The notes below the pieces were generated by a model, which did not search any database, was not told the DNA's origin, and was given only the letters and a program-made list of their open reading frames with translations. Shown piece after piece: positions 52,601 to 61,776 of a stretch of DNA of 64,000 nucleotides. The translations under genes and the position numbers were made by a program. The stretch is from Marinoscillum sp. 108 (GTDB lineage: Bacteria > Bacteroidota > Bacteroidia > Cytophagales > Cyclobacteriaceae). The stretch's first letter is position 1. The number at the start of each line of letters is the position of its first letter. The DNA is taken from NCBI RefSeq assembly GCF_902506655.1, contig NZ_LR734808.1, positions 1,860,001-1,924,000 of the forward strand, read 5' to 3'.

Positions 52601-55600
52601 TGCCTTCATCGGTATAGTCTGCACCAAAGTCATTATTTATGTCATCACCGTCAGTATCTCCATTCAGTGTAATGGAGGCTGTACCGTTCTTATGGTCGTA
52701 GACCAATGCGTAGTGTCTCCAGTTTTGATCGGTGATAGAAGCCGTAGATACTTCAATCTTATTGGCTAGTTTAAAATAAACCTTGTCATTCGCCGTAAAA
52801 CCAATTTCCAGGGCATCACTTGAAGCGTTACCCTGGGACAGGATGATCTGCTCACCAAGGGATTTACGAGCCAAATAGAAATCCACTGTAAACGACTTTC
52901 TCTTAAGGTCTATACCTGCCGGGATTTCCATATAATGATTGGCATCACCAGCAAAGTGCATACTGGCACTATGCCTGACTTCTCCTCCATTCAGCACGCC
53001 TTTGATTTCAAAGTTAGTAGGCCGAAGCAACCCACTATTAATAGGCTCATTGAACTGAATCATGATCTGCTCACCAGGAGACAAAATTCCGTCACTCGGC
53101 TGTGGAGCTCCAAAAGGATGAGGGTTTACCCTATCGATCAAACCACTGAATATCTCAGATTCACCAAAGACCACAGACCCGGAAGCTGCCACATCACATT
53201 TAGTTACAGCGCGTAAATCGTAGGATCCGTCGTTGATGTCTTTAAGAAACCAATCGTATTCAATCACAGGATTGTTTCTTGGAATCTGAATAGCATTGGG
53301 ATCATTAAGACCTGTGGTATCGCGATAGAATGTCTCCAAAACAGACCATGTGGACTGTGCAGACTGCTTGTACTCCAAGTTGACACTGCGGAATCCACTG
53401 TAGTTGATATTAAACCCACCAATCATTACCGTAAGGGTATCCATAAGGTTGGAATTCACCACCCAGTTATCCTTAGGAGTAAGTATCTCCGGAGTGGTAC
53501 ACTGGGGTAAGAAATACGCAGAAATAGATACAGTATCCCCTATCAACTTGTAAACACCGGTAGGGTCGTATTGACAACTACTGGACAGGATGACCTGTAC
53601 ATTGGGATAATCGTATTCAAATGGCCCTTTCTCTATTTCAAGAATCTTCTGAATGGCTGATCCACCCGGAACAAGTATCTCACGGCCCTTACTCAGGTTG
53701 GTTCCATCCATAGTGATTTTCAACCCATTAGGGTTTGAAGACTCCACCACCGACAAGGAGTAATACATAGTCTGGGTGTTCTCGCTATCGTTAAACAATG
53801 TCAAGGTATAGTTGGCCTTCTCATCAGCCGGAACATTATACATGATAGGCACATCCACTTCTATTCGAGGCTTGTCCTGCTGAAATGTGCGGGCACTGAT
53901 CTGAGTGCCAGGCTGATAATATTTCGTTTTCACCTCGTCTTCATGAGGGCAGGTAGTCACACCACCATCTGCAATCTGAAATACGGGGCCATTTTTAAGG
54001 GTAGATTCATGCACTTTCACATTAAAGTAATCCGTGGGGCTCTCATCTGAAATCGTATAGGAAAATGTAGTACTGTTCTCCTCACTATCAGACTCTACTC
54101 CACCCTGTTCCAGGTTTACTGAAGTTTTCATATCCAGTTCCATACTCACCCCAAATAGTGAGAAGTCCAGCGAAGTACCGGCGCTGATGGATTCAGCAAA
54201 CTCATATTCGAATGAAGTAGTGGAAGTCTCAGATGAGGTCTGTTCAAATGTCAATGCAGAACCTCCACTGTAACTAATATTTCTCACCGGACGATTGGCC
54301 TGAACAAGCTCAACCTTTTCCTTCTCATTAAGCTCGAGTTGTTTCTCCCAAAGCTTAATTTGCTGATTCAGCCATCTCACAGAATCCAGTTCCTCATCAT
54401 CTACCCTGGTGAATGTATAGCTAGGACCTGAAAGATCCTCTGGCTCAGTGATAGAAGGCGTTGCTGTACTTGGGTTCGGAAATACAGGGTCGTCATTATT
54501 CTTCCCGAAATTAGGATCTGCACCATCCAACGCACTCACATATTTACTGTTATTTAAAAGCACATTGTTACGGAGCATTTTGAGGTTAGGTACTAAAGTA
54601 CCTTCGATGTGGAGGGCGGTATAGGCAAACAAGGTGGCCTCTCCTGTTGGGTTCATGAATGTCGCCAAATAAGATCCGAGTTTATACTCTGTGCCATCTT
54701 TTGCCGTAATTACTGATCCCGTACAGCTCACATTTGGTGTGCCGCAGTCCGAAACCGGAACAAGTGACAAGGTTTGCGAAACTCCAAATCTTACGTTCTC
54801 GGACTTACCGACAAATAAATCAAAATCAGGGCCGGTATAATCTTCAGAGGTTTGAAAAGCCTCTGTGGCCGTATAGGTGGTCACACGCTCTCCTGTGTTG
54901 CTCAACTTGTAGCTTACATCCAAACCAGTGGTAGCATCTGCTTCAGATTCATTGATGGTTCCTGCGCCAAAACCTACCCAGGTCGTCACAGATACCCCAA
55001 TCCCCAACTCAAGGTTCACCGACTGCCCCGCAGAGGAAGTGAATGAAGAAGTTTTGCTTACCGACTTACCCTGCTCAAGCATGGTAAAACTGCCGTCCCC
55101 AGGTGGGTCTCTTAACACAAAATCTACTACATCTGGTCCCTGGGTAACAAAACTGGTACCAGCAATAGGTGCAGATCCAAGAATGTATCCATTCTGAACA
55201 ATGTTAACATCTGAGCCTCCTGGCCAATACACCGGTTCATTTCCTTTGGTTTTCACGGTCACCTGAATGGACTTGGTGAAACTCTGCGAATCGAAAGAAG
55301 CATTGTTATTAAACTCTGGGTTAGCCGTTTTGAAAGTATAAGTGGTATCACCATCTGCATCAGATAAAGTGATTGCCTCCAAAGTACCAGGCGATGCGCT
55401 GACCGGGCTATAGTAAGCTACATCATCATCGCTATCTCTATAATATCCTTTTCCCCAATAGTTGAACAATTCGAGCGCTGCATCTGAAACCGGCACAGTA
55501 TCTTTCACCACAGGGCCAAGATCATTCCGCTCGTATATTTCACTGACTTCAATGCGCAAGCTATAATCCTTAGATTGAATAAGCACCGGATAAGGCATAC

Positions 55601-58600
55601 CTGCCCTTACATCTATAGTGTCTTTGGTATTATCCTTATTGGTATGAACGTAAAACTCCTCACCTTCAAATTCCTGATCTACCTCTTCTGAACCATCGTA
55701 AACACCCACCTGAGGCTCTGAACGGTAGATGAAATTATTGATGGAGTGGTAGGCTGCAGAATCTACTACCCACTCATCTGAACCATTGAGTGTAGAGTCA
55801 ATGACATACTTTTCTGTGTCGGCCGCTCTAAGATCAATGGTCAAATCCTCCGCCAGGATGGCCTGCTCAAAATATAAGGTTGCACTGTTATTGGATGCAA
55901 TGTGAATACCTCTTTGCAAGCCAGAACCATCTGATTTATTAGGGTTATATACTGTGTACTTCAATGGAGGCACATCTACCTCATATTCTCCTGTGTTAGC
56001 ATCTGGGGTGACGGTCGCCTCTATAGGTTTGCCTGTAGCTTCTTCTAGTTTGAAGAGCGAAGCCCCGATGTTATTAACAGATTTTCCAAAGCCAACTGGC
56101 TTTTCTCCTTCCACTTTACCTCCCACTACACGACCTCTCACTTTTCTGGTAGTGAGGTCATAAATCAGCACATTCGATACGGGAGCCTGAAAATCATATT
56201 TGGCCGTAGAGGTGGGCCAGTTTCCTTCATTGTTGAAGGTATGAAAGGCTTTCTGGGCCTGGATGCTATGTAGACCAATAGGCACCTGAATATTAAAGTA
56301 TCCATTGACATCACTTTCTACAAATCCACTTCCATTCTGGACGTATGTCTCACCATCTATCAGAAAGCGCACCCCTTCGGCCCCCACAGTGTTATCACCA
56401 AATTGATAACGAACATATCCGGTAACCTGAAAGGAACTAATGTCTTTAAAGTCAATCTGATTTTGCACAGAAACACCTTCGCCAATGAACAACACCTTTT
56501 GGGAAGGGGTAAATTCGTGAACCGCGCCTCCAAGCGTTATTTTAGGGGTGACTGTAAAATTCTCCCCTGTTCCTGAATAGGAAATACCCGTGACAGTGTA
56601 GTTACCATTGGCGTCCGTGAATCCCGCCATGCCGAGCTGTCGGCCATCGGGCACATCCACAGACCATGTGGCTCCAGATATATTTCCATCGTTCACGTGA
56701 TACACTCCCCCTGTGTTTGACAAATCAAAAGCATAGGGACCTACGCCTTCATTGAATCGCCAATAAGCGGCCAGTCCTGCTTTATTAGGCTTGATCAACC
56801 TTCCGTAATCTTTTAATATGGTCAGGCTATCCTGAGAAACCGTATGTAACCGGGTCTCGTCAATAATACCAGAGAAATAATTGGTTTTTGTGGCGTTCGT
56901 TCCGATGAATACATTATTGGTATTTGCAGTGAGGTCATATGAATGACTTCCTTTGTAATATTCTTTACCATTGACATAGACGATAAGCTCGGCTTCATCA
57001 AAAGTCACCGTAACATTCTTGAACTGGTTAGCCTCGAAGACCGTGTCCACTGTAACATTCACAGTCCCTATGTCCACTTTGAGAGCTTCACCACTTTGGG
57101 TCAACTTGATGGTCCCATTCTTATGAAGGATTGTTCTGTCCGAAACAGCCACCTGATCAGGCTTTAACCACATAGAGACAGTAATGGCTCCCTCAAAATT
57201 CAAAAATGTGGTGTATGGAACCTCCATATAATCGTTCACACCATCAAAATCGAGGGCTGACCCTGAGTTTCCCTCCTCCCGCTCTACTACTACCTTCACA
57301 TTCGGAACAGCAACACCACCCTGGTAAGAAATATTACCATTTACTACCCCACTCGGACTTCTGAAGCCAATAGAGTATCCCACTCCTCGTCCAGACAAAT
57401 CCGCTGGAAGGTTAGGGTAACTATTGATCGTGGTAATATCAAAGCTTTTGATTTCACCATCTCCGCAATCACCCGTAGCCACAATGAAATACTCATAAAG
57501 CACCCCGGCATCCGCCCTGTCATCATTGAACTGGCGCAAATCACTATCCACTATAGATACCAACTCAGGAACTACTGCATCTCCCAACTCTCTTGAGTAA
57601 ATCTTAAATCTATCAGCAAATGAATGGTTGGAGTTCATATTGATCCCCCATTTCAGAGAAATTCGATCTGAGTAATATCCTTTGGAAGTAACGAGCGCAC
57701 TAGGATATAGAATATCATAAATCGTGGTTTCAACCACTATGTCATGCGAAGCAGCGCTTCCTGATCCGTCTACGGCAATTACCCCTGTGGCATTACATGG
57801 ATTATAAGCGTATACCCTATAAGTATAAGGCTGACAGTTATCTATACGTTTGTCTGTATAGGTTCTGACAGCTCCCGTCTGGTTCATTTCCGTCTCGTTG
57901 GAGACGTATTTGTATTCTACCAAATTGGTCCCATCTGAATTGGTTCGGGTAATGATGAAGCCCGTTTCATCAGCAGAGTTATCAGTCCACGTGACCCTTA
58001 CACCCTTACCTCCATCTACACTCACTTCCTGCACAGAAGAACCTGTTGGTGCTGCCGGATCTACAGGTGACAGACCGTATTCCGAGTCTGATGAAGAACC
58101 GTAGGTTCCACAATCCTCATTGTATGAGCTGATTTTATAGTAATATCGAGTGCCTTTGGTGATGCCAGTATGCTGATATTTCCTCTTGGCTCCCGCCAGC
58201 TCCACCAGATCAGTAAATGTTGAATTATTGGTACTCACCTGAATCTTAAACTTGGATGGATTCACCTGATACCATTCCCAAGTGATGTCTATTTGGGCAT
58301 CGCAACGATCCTGAGTGGCTTCTATGCCCGAAGGAGGATCAATGCCTCGTTCCAATAAAATCCCAGCATTTGTGTTGGCTGACTCGGCACCTACTTTAAT
58401 CACGCAACGATATTGGTTGCCAAACATTGTGCTCTCGACCTCAGCTATATTCAGGGTGGCACTGGTGGCACCAGCCATATTGGAAAAAGAGCTACCATTA
58501 TTGGTGCTTACTTGCCACTGGTACTGGAAAGTGGCATTGGAAGTCCCGCTGATGTTCGCATTGGTAGAAAATATCGCCGGATCACCGCAGTTGGCCTTGA

Positions 58601-59063
58601 CATTCGTAGGATGCTCGGTGATGTTAATATTATTAGTTGTCTGTCGTACATTCAAGACCGCACTGGTAGCATTGTATCCACAACTGTAAGCATACCCTGT
58701 AGGTGAATTGCCAACATTCTGATCAGTGATGGTAAACCAAAGCTCTCCATCATAATCAGACTGCCATGACTTGGTATTACCAGTTTGTTTCCACTTCTCC
58801 TGATAAATAGAACCACCAAGCGAAGAATAGAGCGCCATATGCGAACTAAATGATGTGCTGGATTTATCAAAAAGGTAGACGGCTCCCTTCACCACCGTAA
58901 TCGACTCTACATCACCAGTGTTAATGGTGTGAGCGCTGGTAGTGAGGCTTGGAGTACCCAAATCAACATTGGCATTATTCTGAGGGCAGATCTGGGCATG
59001 AGAAAAAAGCACGCAGCCCATTGAGGCGAGAAACAAGTAAATTTTATTCACTTTATATAGCAT
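49674..59063 (-). CDS. Giant T9SS-sorted multidomain adhesin
   Basis: I choose ATG 59063 (MLYKVNKIYLFLASMGCVLFSHAQ), a clean signal peptide; the frame is open to 59171. About 3129 residues. Order: Ig-like domain (~148-223, FQYQWQVSTNNGSSFSN), two or three fibronectin-III-like domains (~243-560), a carboxypeptidase-regulatory-like fold interrupted by a LamG domain (~604-775), long beta-rich middle, two LamG domains (~2033-2204 and 2238-2408), a BACON-like module (PDWLTVSPSSGTL), the domain shared with the cadherin-repeat protein (~2629-2741), two tandem copies of a GWxWxSxxS repeat (WQWLSFNTN and WNWISYISQ), and a T9SS sorting domain. Composition and layout are those of a cell-surface adhesin. 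It lies 33 bp upstream of the cadherin-repeat gene in transcription order. Confidence 0.88.
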   Translation of the reverse strand: MLYKVNKIYLFLASMGCVLFSHAQICPQNNANVDLGTPSLTTSAHTINTGDVESITVVKGAVYLFDKSSTSFSSHMALYSSLGGSIYQEKWKQTGNTKSWQSDYDGELWFTITDQNVGNSPTGYAYSCGYNATSAVLNVRQTTNNINITEHPTNVKANCGDPAIFSTNANISGTSNATFQYQWQVSTNNGSSFSNMAGATSATLNIAEVESTMFGNQYRCVIKVGAESANTNAGILLERGIDPPSGIEATQDRCDAQIDITWEWYQVNPSKFKIQVSTNNSTFTDLVELAGAKRKYQHTGITKGTRYYYKISSYNEDCGTYGSSSDSEYGLSPVDPAAPTGSSVQEVSVDGGKGVRVTWTDNSADETGFIITRTNSDGTNLVEYKYVSNETEMNQTGAVRTYTDKRIDNCQPYTYRVYAYNPCNATGVIAVDGSGSAASHDIVVETTIYDILYPSALVTSKGYYSDRISLKWGINMNSNHSFADRFKIYSRELGDAVVPELVSIVDSDLRQFNDDRADAGVLYEYFIVATGDCGDGEIKSFDITTINSYPNLPADLSGRGVGYSIGFRSPSGVVNGNISYQGGVAVPNVKVVVEREEGNSGSALDFDGVNDYMEVPYTTFLNFEGAITVSMWLKPDQVAVSDRTILHKNGTIKLTQSGEALKVDIGTVNVTVDTVFEANQFKNVTVTFDEAELIVYVNGKEYYKGSHSYDLTANTNNVFIGTNATKTNYFSGIIDETRLHTVSQDSLTILKDYGRLIKPNKAGLAAYWRFNEGVGPYAFDLSNTGGVYHVNDGNISGATWSVDVPDGRQLGMAGFTDANGNYTVTGISYSGTGENFTVTPKITLGGAVHEFTPSQKVLFIGEGVSVQNQIDFKDISSFQVTGYVRYQFGDNTVGAEGVRFLIDGETYVQNGSGFVESDVNGYFNIQVPIGLHSIQAQKAFHTFNNEGNWPTSTAKYDFQAPVSNVLIYDLTTRKVRGRVVGGKVEGEKPVGFGKSVNNIGASLFKLEEATGKPIEATVTPDANTGEYEVDVPPLKYTVYNPNKSDGSGLQRGIHIASNNSATLYFEQAILAEDLTIDLRAADTEKYVIDSTLNGSDEWVVDSAAYHSINNFIYRSEPQVGVYDGSEEVDQEFEGEEFYVHTNKDNTKDTIDVRAGMPYPVLIQSKDYSLRIEVSEIYERNDLGPVVKDTVPVSDAALELFNYWGKGYYRDSDDDVAYYSPVSASPGTLEAITLSDADGDTTYTFKTANPEFNNNASFDSQSFTKSIQVTVKTKGNEPVYWPGGSDVNIVQNGYILGSAPIAGTSFVTQGPDVVDFVLRDPPGDGSFTMLEQGKSVSKTSSFTSSAGQSVNLELGIGVSVTTWVGFGAGTINESEADATTGLDVSYKLSNTGERVTTYTATEAFQTSEDYTGPDFDLFVGKSENVRFGVSQTLSLVPVSDCGTPNVSCTGSVITAKDGTEYKLGSYLATFMNPTGEATLFAYTALHIEGTLVPNLKMLRNNVLLNNSKYVSALDGADPNFGKNNDDPVFPNPSTATPSITEPEDLSGPSYTFTRVDDEELDSVRWLNQQIKLWEKQLELNEKEKVELVQANRPVRNISYSGGSALTFEQTSSETSTTSFEYEFAESISAGTSLDFSLFGVSMELDMKTSVNLEQGGVESDSEENSTTFSYTISDESPTDYFNVKVHESTLKNGPVFQIADGGVTTCPHEDEVKTKYYQPGTQISARTFQQDKPRIEVDVPIMYNVPADEKANYTLTLFNDSENTQTMYYSLSVVESSNPNGLKITMDGTNLSKGREILVPGGSAIQKILEIEKGPFEYDYPNVQVILSSSCQYDPTGVYKLIGDTVSISAYFLPQCTTPEILTPKDNWVVNSNLMDTLTVMIGGFNINYSGFRSVNLEYKQSAQSTWSVLETFYRDTTGLNDPNAIQIPRNNPVIEYDWFLKDINDGSYDLRAVTKCDVAASGSVVFGESEIFSGLIDRVNPHPFGAPQPSDGILSPGEQIMIQFNEPINSGLLRPTNFEIKGVLNGGEVRHSASMHFAGDANHYMEIPAGIDLKRKSFTVDFYLARKSLGEQIILSQGNASSDALEIGFTANDKVYFKLANKIEVSTASITDQNWRHYALVYDHKNGTASITLNGDTDGDDINNDFGADYTDEGKVYVAQAKYDKTKPLDAKVHELRIWNRALSESKVSIIATKRLERNEFGLIGNWRMEEAEGSQANDHIRFKNALISGNWSIEPIGFAYDLGADSYLTSKSLAFTAENDFTIEFWFKRAATTDSVTLLSTGIGDARDANSVGWAIGTDASGKLLISNNGEKHQVGSVSYMDNTWHHFALSVNRITSPNVYIDGAQIASIDDQNWIGFGGSKVWIGARGWFDGAVEQTDQYFEGAFDDIRVWSKAKTAEQVELQRMYKLSGAEGSLVTYFPFETFVDDSGVLVKSVSLDNEVAGAKVDDVIALQGTGGEVENTPTINLPRPVSYVNFSYSANGDKIILSPTDPDSLLEGVILDITVKNIRDLNGNVMNSPASWTAYYNKNSVLWVDNDKSFDLELGSTLTFKASVSNIGGSVENFRITNVPDWLTVSPSSGTLSPLTTKEITLSVDEGINLGDYSQDIYLTTDYGYDERLMVNLNVYQPAPDTWEVDPAEYEYSMSLVGKVKVNGKFSQDGDDQVAAFVDNVCRGVATLRYVEAYDQYFVFLNIYSNRVSNENVELRIWDASDGIVYTKVDPAVAFVSETRLGSASSPVVIETTGLVQVRQDLVRGWQWLSFNTNSAQMANVNNFLANITASTGDMVKTQGAFDQYDEANGWIGTISNSGGIRNNTMYKFKLANASVLEFSGAEINPESEVIQVKEGWNWISYISQRTLEINTALSNYTASVGDEIKSQRGFAVYEGPMIGWIGSLTHLTKGNGFMLKSSTQTTFTYPSVPLTARLAPEPVSESDMHSVGMSFDQYPSNMSIVATANMNFDEGNQMMVYDETELVGYAYPKYIGQQQLLFITVFGEQPSGALSFEDSFGRLYAPEDGRTLEFRADASHGTVGSPLRLMTNTTEVLDVINSTVRLYPNPFQESILLEITSDTKDLSYELVDLSGRLLQKGNIPTHQKSIRFGETLESGAYFLKIYRAEELVKTEKIVKY

Positions 59064-59258
59064 TGATTGGTTAGCATTAGTCGAATCATTGACAGAGTAA
59101 AGTAATCCTATTTTAGACCTAAGAGCCATTATTTTCGTTGAAGCCCACCTAATTGCCGACGAAAAAGTCAAAAACCAAGCAATCGATTCCCCTCCTGCTC
59201 ATGGATAATACTATTTACTCGTGCTGACAACTCCGGGAGCAAGTTCACAACACTAAGA
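59064..59258. promoter_or_regulatory. Divergent promoter gap between giant adhesin and polysaccharide locus
   Basis: About 195 bp between the adhesin start and the ACP frame. It should contain promoters for both directions. I see no clear operator. Confidence 0.35.
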
Positions 59259-59291
59259 TTGTCCAATCACTTCCATATATTTGCCCGGTCT

Positions 59292-59522
59292 ATGAGTCAA
59301 TTAAAAGAGTTTGTTCAGGTATTTCAGAGAGAGCTAATTGATGATAAAATCGATGAGAATACCGATTACAAAAATCACAGCTCCTGGTCATCTTTGGTCT
59401 CGCTGATCATCATCACCGAGGTTGAAAAATCTTTTGGAGTCCTGATAGAAGTGGAGCACCTTCGGAACAATACAACCTTATCCGACCTGTATGAGCAATG
59501 CATGCCACTGACAAAACAATGA
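59292..59522 (+). CDS. Acyl carrier protein-like
   Basis: I start at ATG 59292 (MSQLKEFVQVFQRELIDD); the frame is open to 59259. About 76 residues, ACP size. The conserved helix-II region is HSSWSSLVSLIIITEVEKSFG: Ser in SSL fits the phosphopantetheine site (DSL in classical ACPs), and VEKSFGVLIEV and TTLSDLYE match the rest. It probably carries the acyl chain used by the KASIII-like enzyme next door or by the acyltransferase downstream. Confidence 0.8.
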   Translation: MSQLKEFVQVFQRELIDDKIDENTDYKNHSSWSSLVSLIIITEVEKSFGVLIEVEHLRNNTTLSDLYEQCMPLTKQ

Positions 59523-59559
59523 CAGCCTCTGGTCGTCTTCACTCTGGTAATACAACAAG

Positions 59560-60531
59560 ATGAAAATCACCGGAATAAGCACACAAATACCCCGTTTAGT
59601 AGCCTACAATCACGATATTGACTGGATTCCCCCTTCACTGAGACAACGCCTCATCGAGGTAATCGGAATAGACAAACGACATATTGCATCAGCGCACCAT
59701 AAGCTTTCCGACTTTGCAGTGATGGCGGCTGAAGACGTCCTCTCAGGTTCTGGAGTCAATCGCCAGGATGTCGGAATCATCTTACTCATCACCCAAACCG
59801 GCGATCAACAAGTACCTAATACCGTTATAGATGTCCAGACAAAACTAGGACTGACAAATGACACCCTTTCATTGGAACTGAACATGGGCTGCTCAGGATT
59901 TGTCCATGGCCTGCATATTATGGAAAGGCTCCTAAGTAGGGATTCCCGGAATCATGGCCTGCTTATTTGTGGAGATCTGTCATCAAGACTGATTCATGAC
60001 AAAGATTCCGGTACGGTTCCTCTGTTTTCAGATGGCGTATCTGCTACTTTGGTGACTAAACAGCACAACGTGGAGTGGGATTTTAAAATTGGGAATAATG
60101 GAAGCAATCGAGAGGCAATCTCAATGCGACCCATAGACAATTCAGTTAGAGCCTTTGAAGGTTCGGGTTATTTAAAGTTAGATGGCCATCAAATCCTGAA
60201 TTTCGGTCTGAAATCAGTGGTTCCTGGAATTCAACTATTTCAGAATGAGGCAAGTACCTCCATTGATTATTATTTCTTCCATCAGGCCAGCAAAATCATC
60301 AACGATTCCATTCGAAACAAACTCAACATCCCATCAGATAAATGTCCCATGACTTTGGATCGATTTGGTAATATGAGTTCTGCCACCATCCCCATCACCA
60401 TGAGTACTATCTCCTGTCTGCAGGAGAAAGAAAACCGGATCATGCTCTGTGGTTTTGGTACCGGACTATCATGGGGCACTGCAGTGGTCAACCTCCCCTC
60501 GATTGATTATTTTAGTATCTGTGAAATCTGA
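59560..60531 (+). CDS. 3-oxoacyl-ACP synthase III-like (KASIII)
   Basis: 323 residues. The thiolase fold keeps the KASIII triad: Cys111 (LELNMGCSGFVHGL), His241 (YYFFHQASKI) and Asn271 (FGNMSSATIPI). FabH-type enzymes condense acyl-CoA with malonyl-ACP. Position next to a dedicated ACP in a polysaccharide locus suggests making an unusual acyl group for sugar modification. It overlaps the glycosyltransferase that follows by 11 bp. Confidence 0.9.
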   Translation: MKITGISTQIPRLVAYNHDIDWIPPSLRQRLIEVIGIDKRHIASAHHKLSDFAVMAAEDVLSGSGVNRQDVGIILLITQTGDQQVPNTVIDVQTKLGLTNDTLSLELNMGCSGFVHGLHIMERLLSRDSRNHGLLICGDLSSRLIHDKDSGTVPLFSDGVSATLVTKQHNVEWDFKIGNNGSNREAISMRPIDNSVRAFEGSGYLKLDGHQILNFGLKSVVPGIQLFQNEASTSIDYYFFHQASKIINDSIRNKLNIPSDKCPMTLDRFGNMSSATIPITMSTISCLQEKENRIMLCGFGTGLSWGTAVVNLPSIDYFSICEI

Positions 60532-61171
60532 CCTACATATACAGCGACCAGACCTGGTGATCCCCACCTACAATTCAACTGAATTTATTGCCCACAGCCT
60601 ACGTCAGGTATTGAAACATAGAGAAATTTTCTCAAAAATCATTGTGGTAAATGATGCCAGCACCGATGCCACACTCAGCGCTTTGGAGTCTTTTAAACCA
60701 AATATTGAAATTATCAGCACCCCAACTAATCAGGGACAGCACCACGCCACGATAGAAGGATTGAAGGTGACCTCATCGCCCTATGTATTTACCCTGGACG
60801 ATGATTTACCGGTGCGTCTTGTGGATTTACCCTACTTATTGCAGCATGCTATCAGGGAGGAGGCAGACCTGATTTATGCAAGCTACAGAGGGGGTGGTCT
60901 GGTTCCCAAAATCGGATCATGGGTCGTGAGTAAGATCATGTCCTTGAAATACCGCACCAAGGTCACCGGCTCTTCTACAAGACTCATTCACAGGCGCACT
61001 TTGAATCGGTGCTTCGAAGCTGGTTTCTCACATTTTCTGGACCATGATTTACTTGCTCACGCCTCCATCTGTGAGTTTGTACCGTTGGTACATCAAAAAA
61101 GCCAACACCCATCTCGCTATTCATTTACCCAAAGAATTGCACTTTTCAACCAGATGCTGCAAAACAGATGA
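60521..61171 (+). CDS. Glycosyltransferase family 2
   Basis: I choose GTG 60521, which overlaps the KASIII stop by 11 bp; the frame opens at 60449, but a start so far inside the preceding gene is unlikely. About 216 residues. The GT-A fold is shown by PDLVIPTYNSTEFI, IIVVNDASTDATL, NQGQHHATIEG and FTLDDDLPV (the DxD-type metal site). It lacks a C-terminal membrane helix and is short for the family. It probably adds one sugar to a lipid-linked surface glycan. Confidence 0.88.
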   Translation: MKSDLHIQRPDLVIPTYNSTEFIAHSLRQVLKHREIFSKIIVVNDASTDATLSALESFKPNIEIISTPTNQGQHHATIEGLKVTSSPYVFTLDDDLPVRLVDLPYLLQHAIREEADLIYASYRGGGLVPKIGSWVVSKIMSLKYRTKVTGSSTRLIHRRTLNRCFEAGFSHFLDHDLLAHASICEFVPLVHQKSQHPSRYSFTQRIALFNQMLQNR

Positions 61172-61776
61172 AGATATCAGGGGAAATGGTCGAATTAAGG
61201 AGATTGCGCATAAATGACCTGGAGATGGTCCGCCGTTGGAGAACGAGTGATGCTATCCGGTCACGAATGGAGTATCAGGGAGAAATCACTCCTGAAATGC
61301 AACATAACTGGTTCAGTACGATAAACAATAGTGTCAACTATTTCTTCATCATACATGTCCACGATCAAGCCATTGGGCTTATTCAGCTTCAAAATATAAA
61401 TTTCGAAGATTCGGTAGCTGAAAGTGGACTCTTCATAGGCGAACCTTCTTTCTGGGGCTCACCTGCTCCCTTTGCCGCCTCATTACCTTTGCTAGATTTT
61501 GGGATCAATCTGATGGGCATCCGTGAGATTTCAGCTAAAGTGTCTGCCGTGAATCAGCAGGCCATTGATTATAACAAGCACCTCGGCTTTACGATAGATC
61601 ATTCCTTAGGTGGAGGTTTTTTGAAAATGAGCATCTCCAAAAGCCGTTTTGACAAGGCCATTCACAATCAAAAGGCCTTTGATCGTTTCAAAAACACCTA
61701 TACCCTCTTGGGATTTGATCAACCTGGGGTTTCCCAGGGTATCTTTATCCGACAATCTCTCTCACCATCTGTCTAG
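61168..61776 (+). CDS. GNAT acyltransferase, PseH/RimJ-like
   Basis: 202 residues. The N-terminus VELRRLRINDLEMVRRWRTSD is the RimJ/RimL-like opening, followed by GLIQLQNINFEDSVAESGLFIG and ISAKVSAVNQQAIDYNKHLGF, the acetyl-CoA-binding end. Such proteins N-acylate amino sugars, for instance in pseudaminic acid synthesis. With an ACP and KASIII upstream, it could take an acyl group from ACP in place of acetyl-CoA; this is inference. The start overlaps the GT2 stop by 4 bp. Confidence 0.8.
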   Translation: MKISGEMVELRRLRINDLEMVRRWRTSDAIRSRMEYQGEITPEMQHNWFSTINNSVNYFFIIHVHDQAIGLIQLQNINFEDSVAESGLFIGEPSFWGSPAPFAASLPLLDFGINLMGIREISAKVSAVNQQAIDYNKHLGFTIDHSLGGGFLKMSISKSRFDKAIHNQKAFDRFKNTYTLLGFDQPGVSQGIFIRQSLSPSV

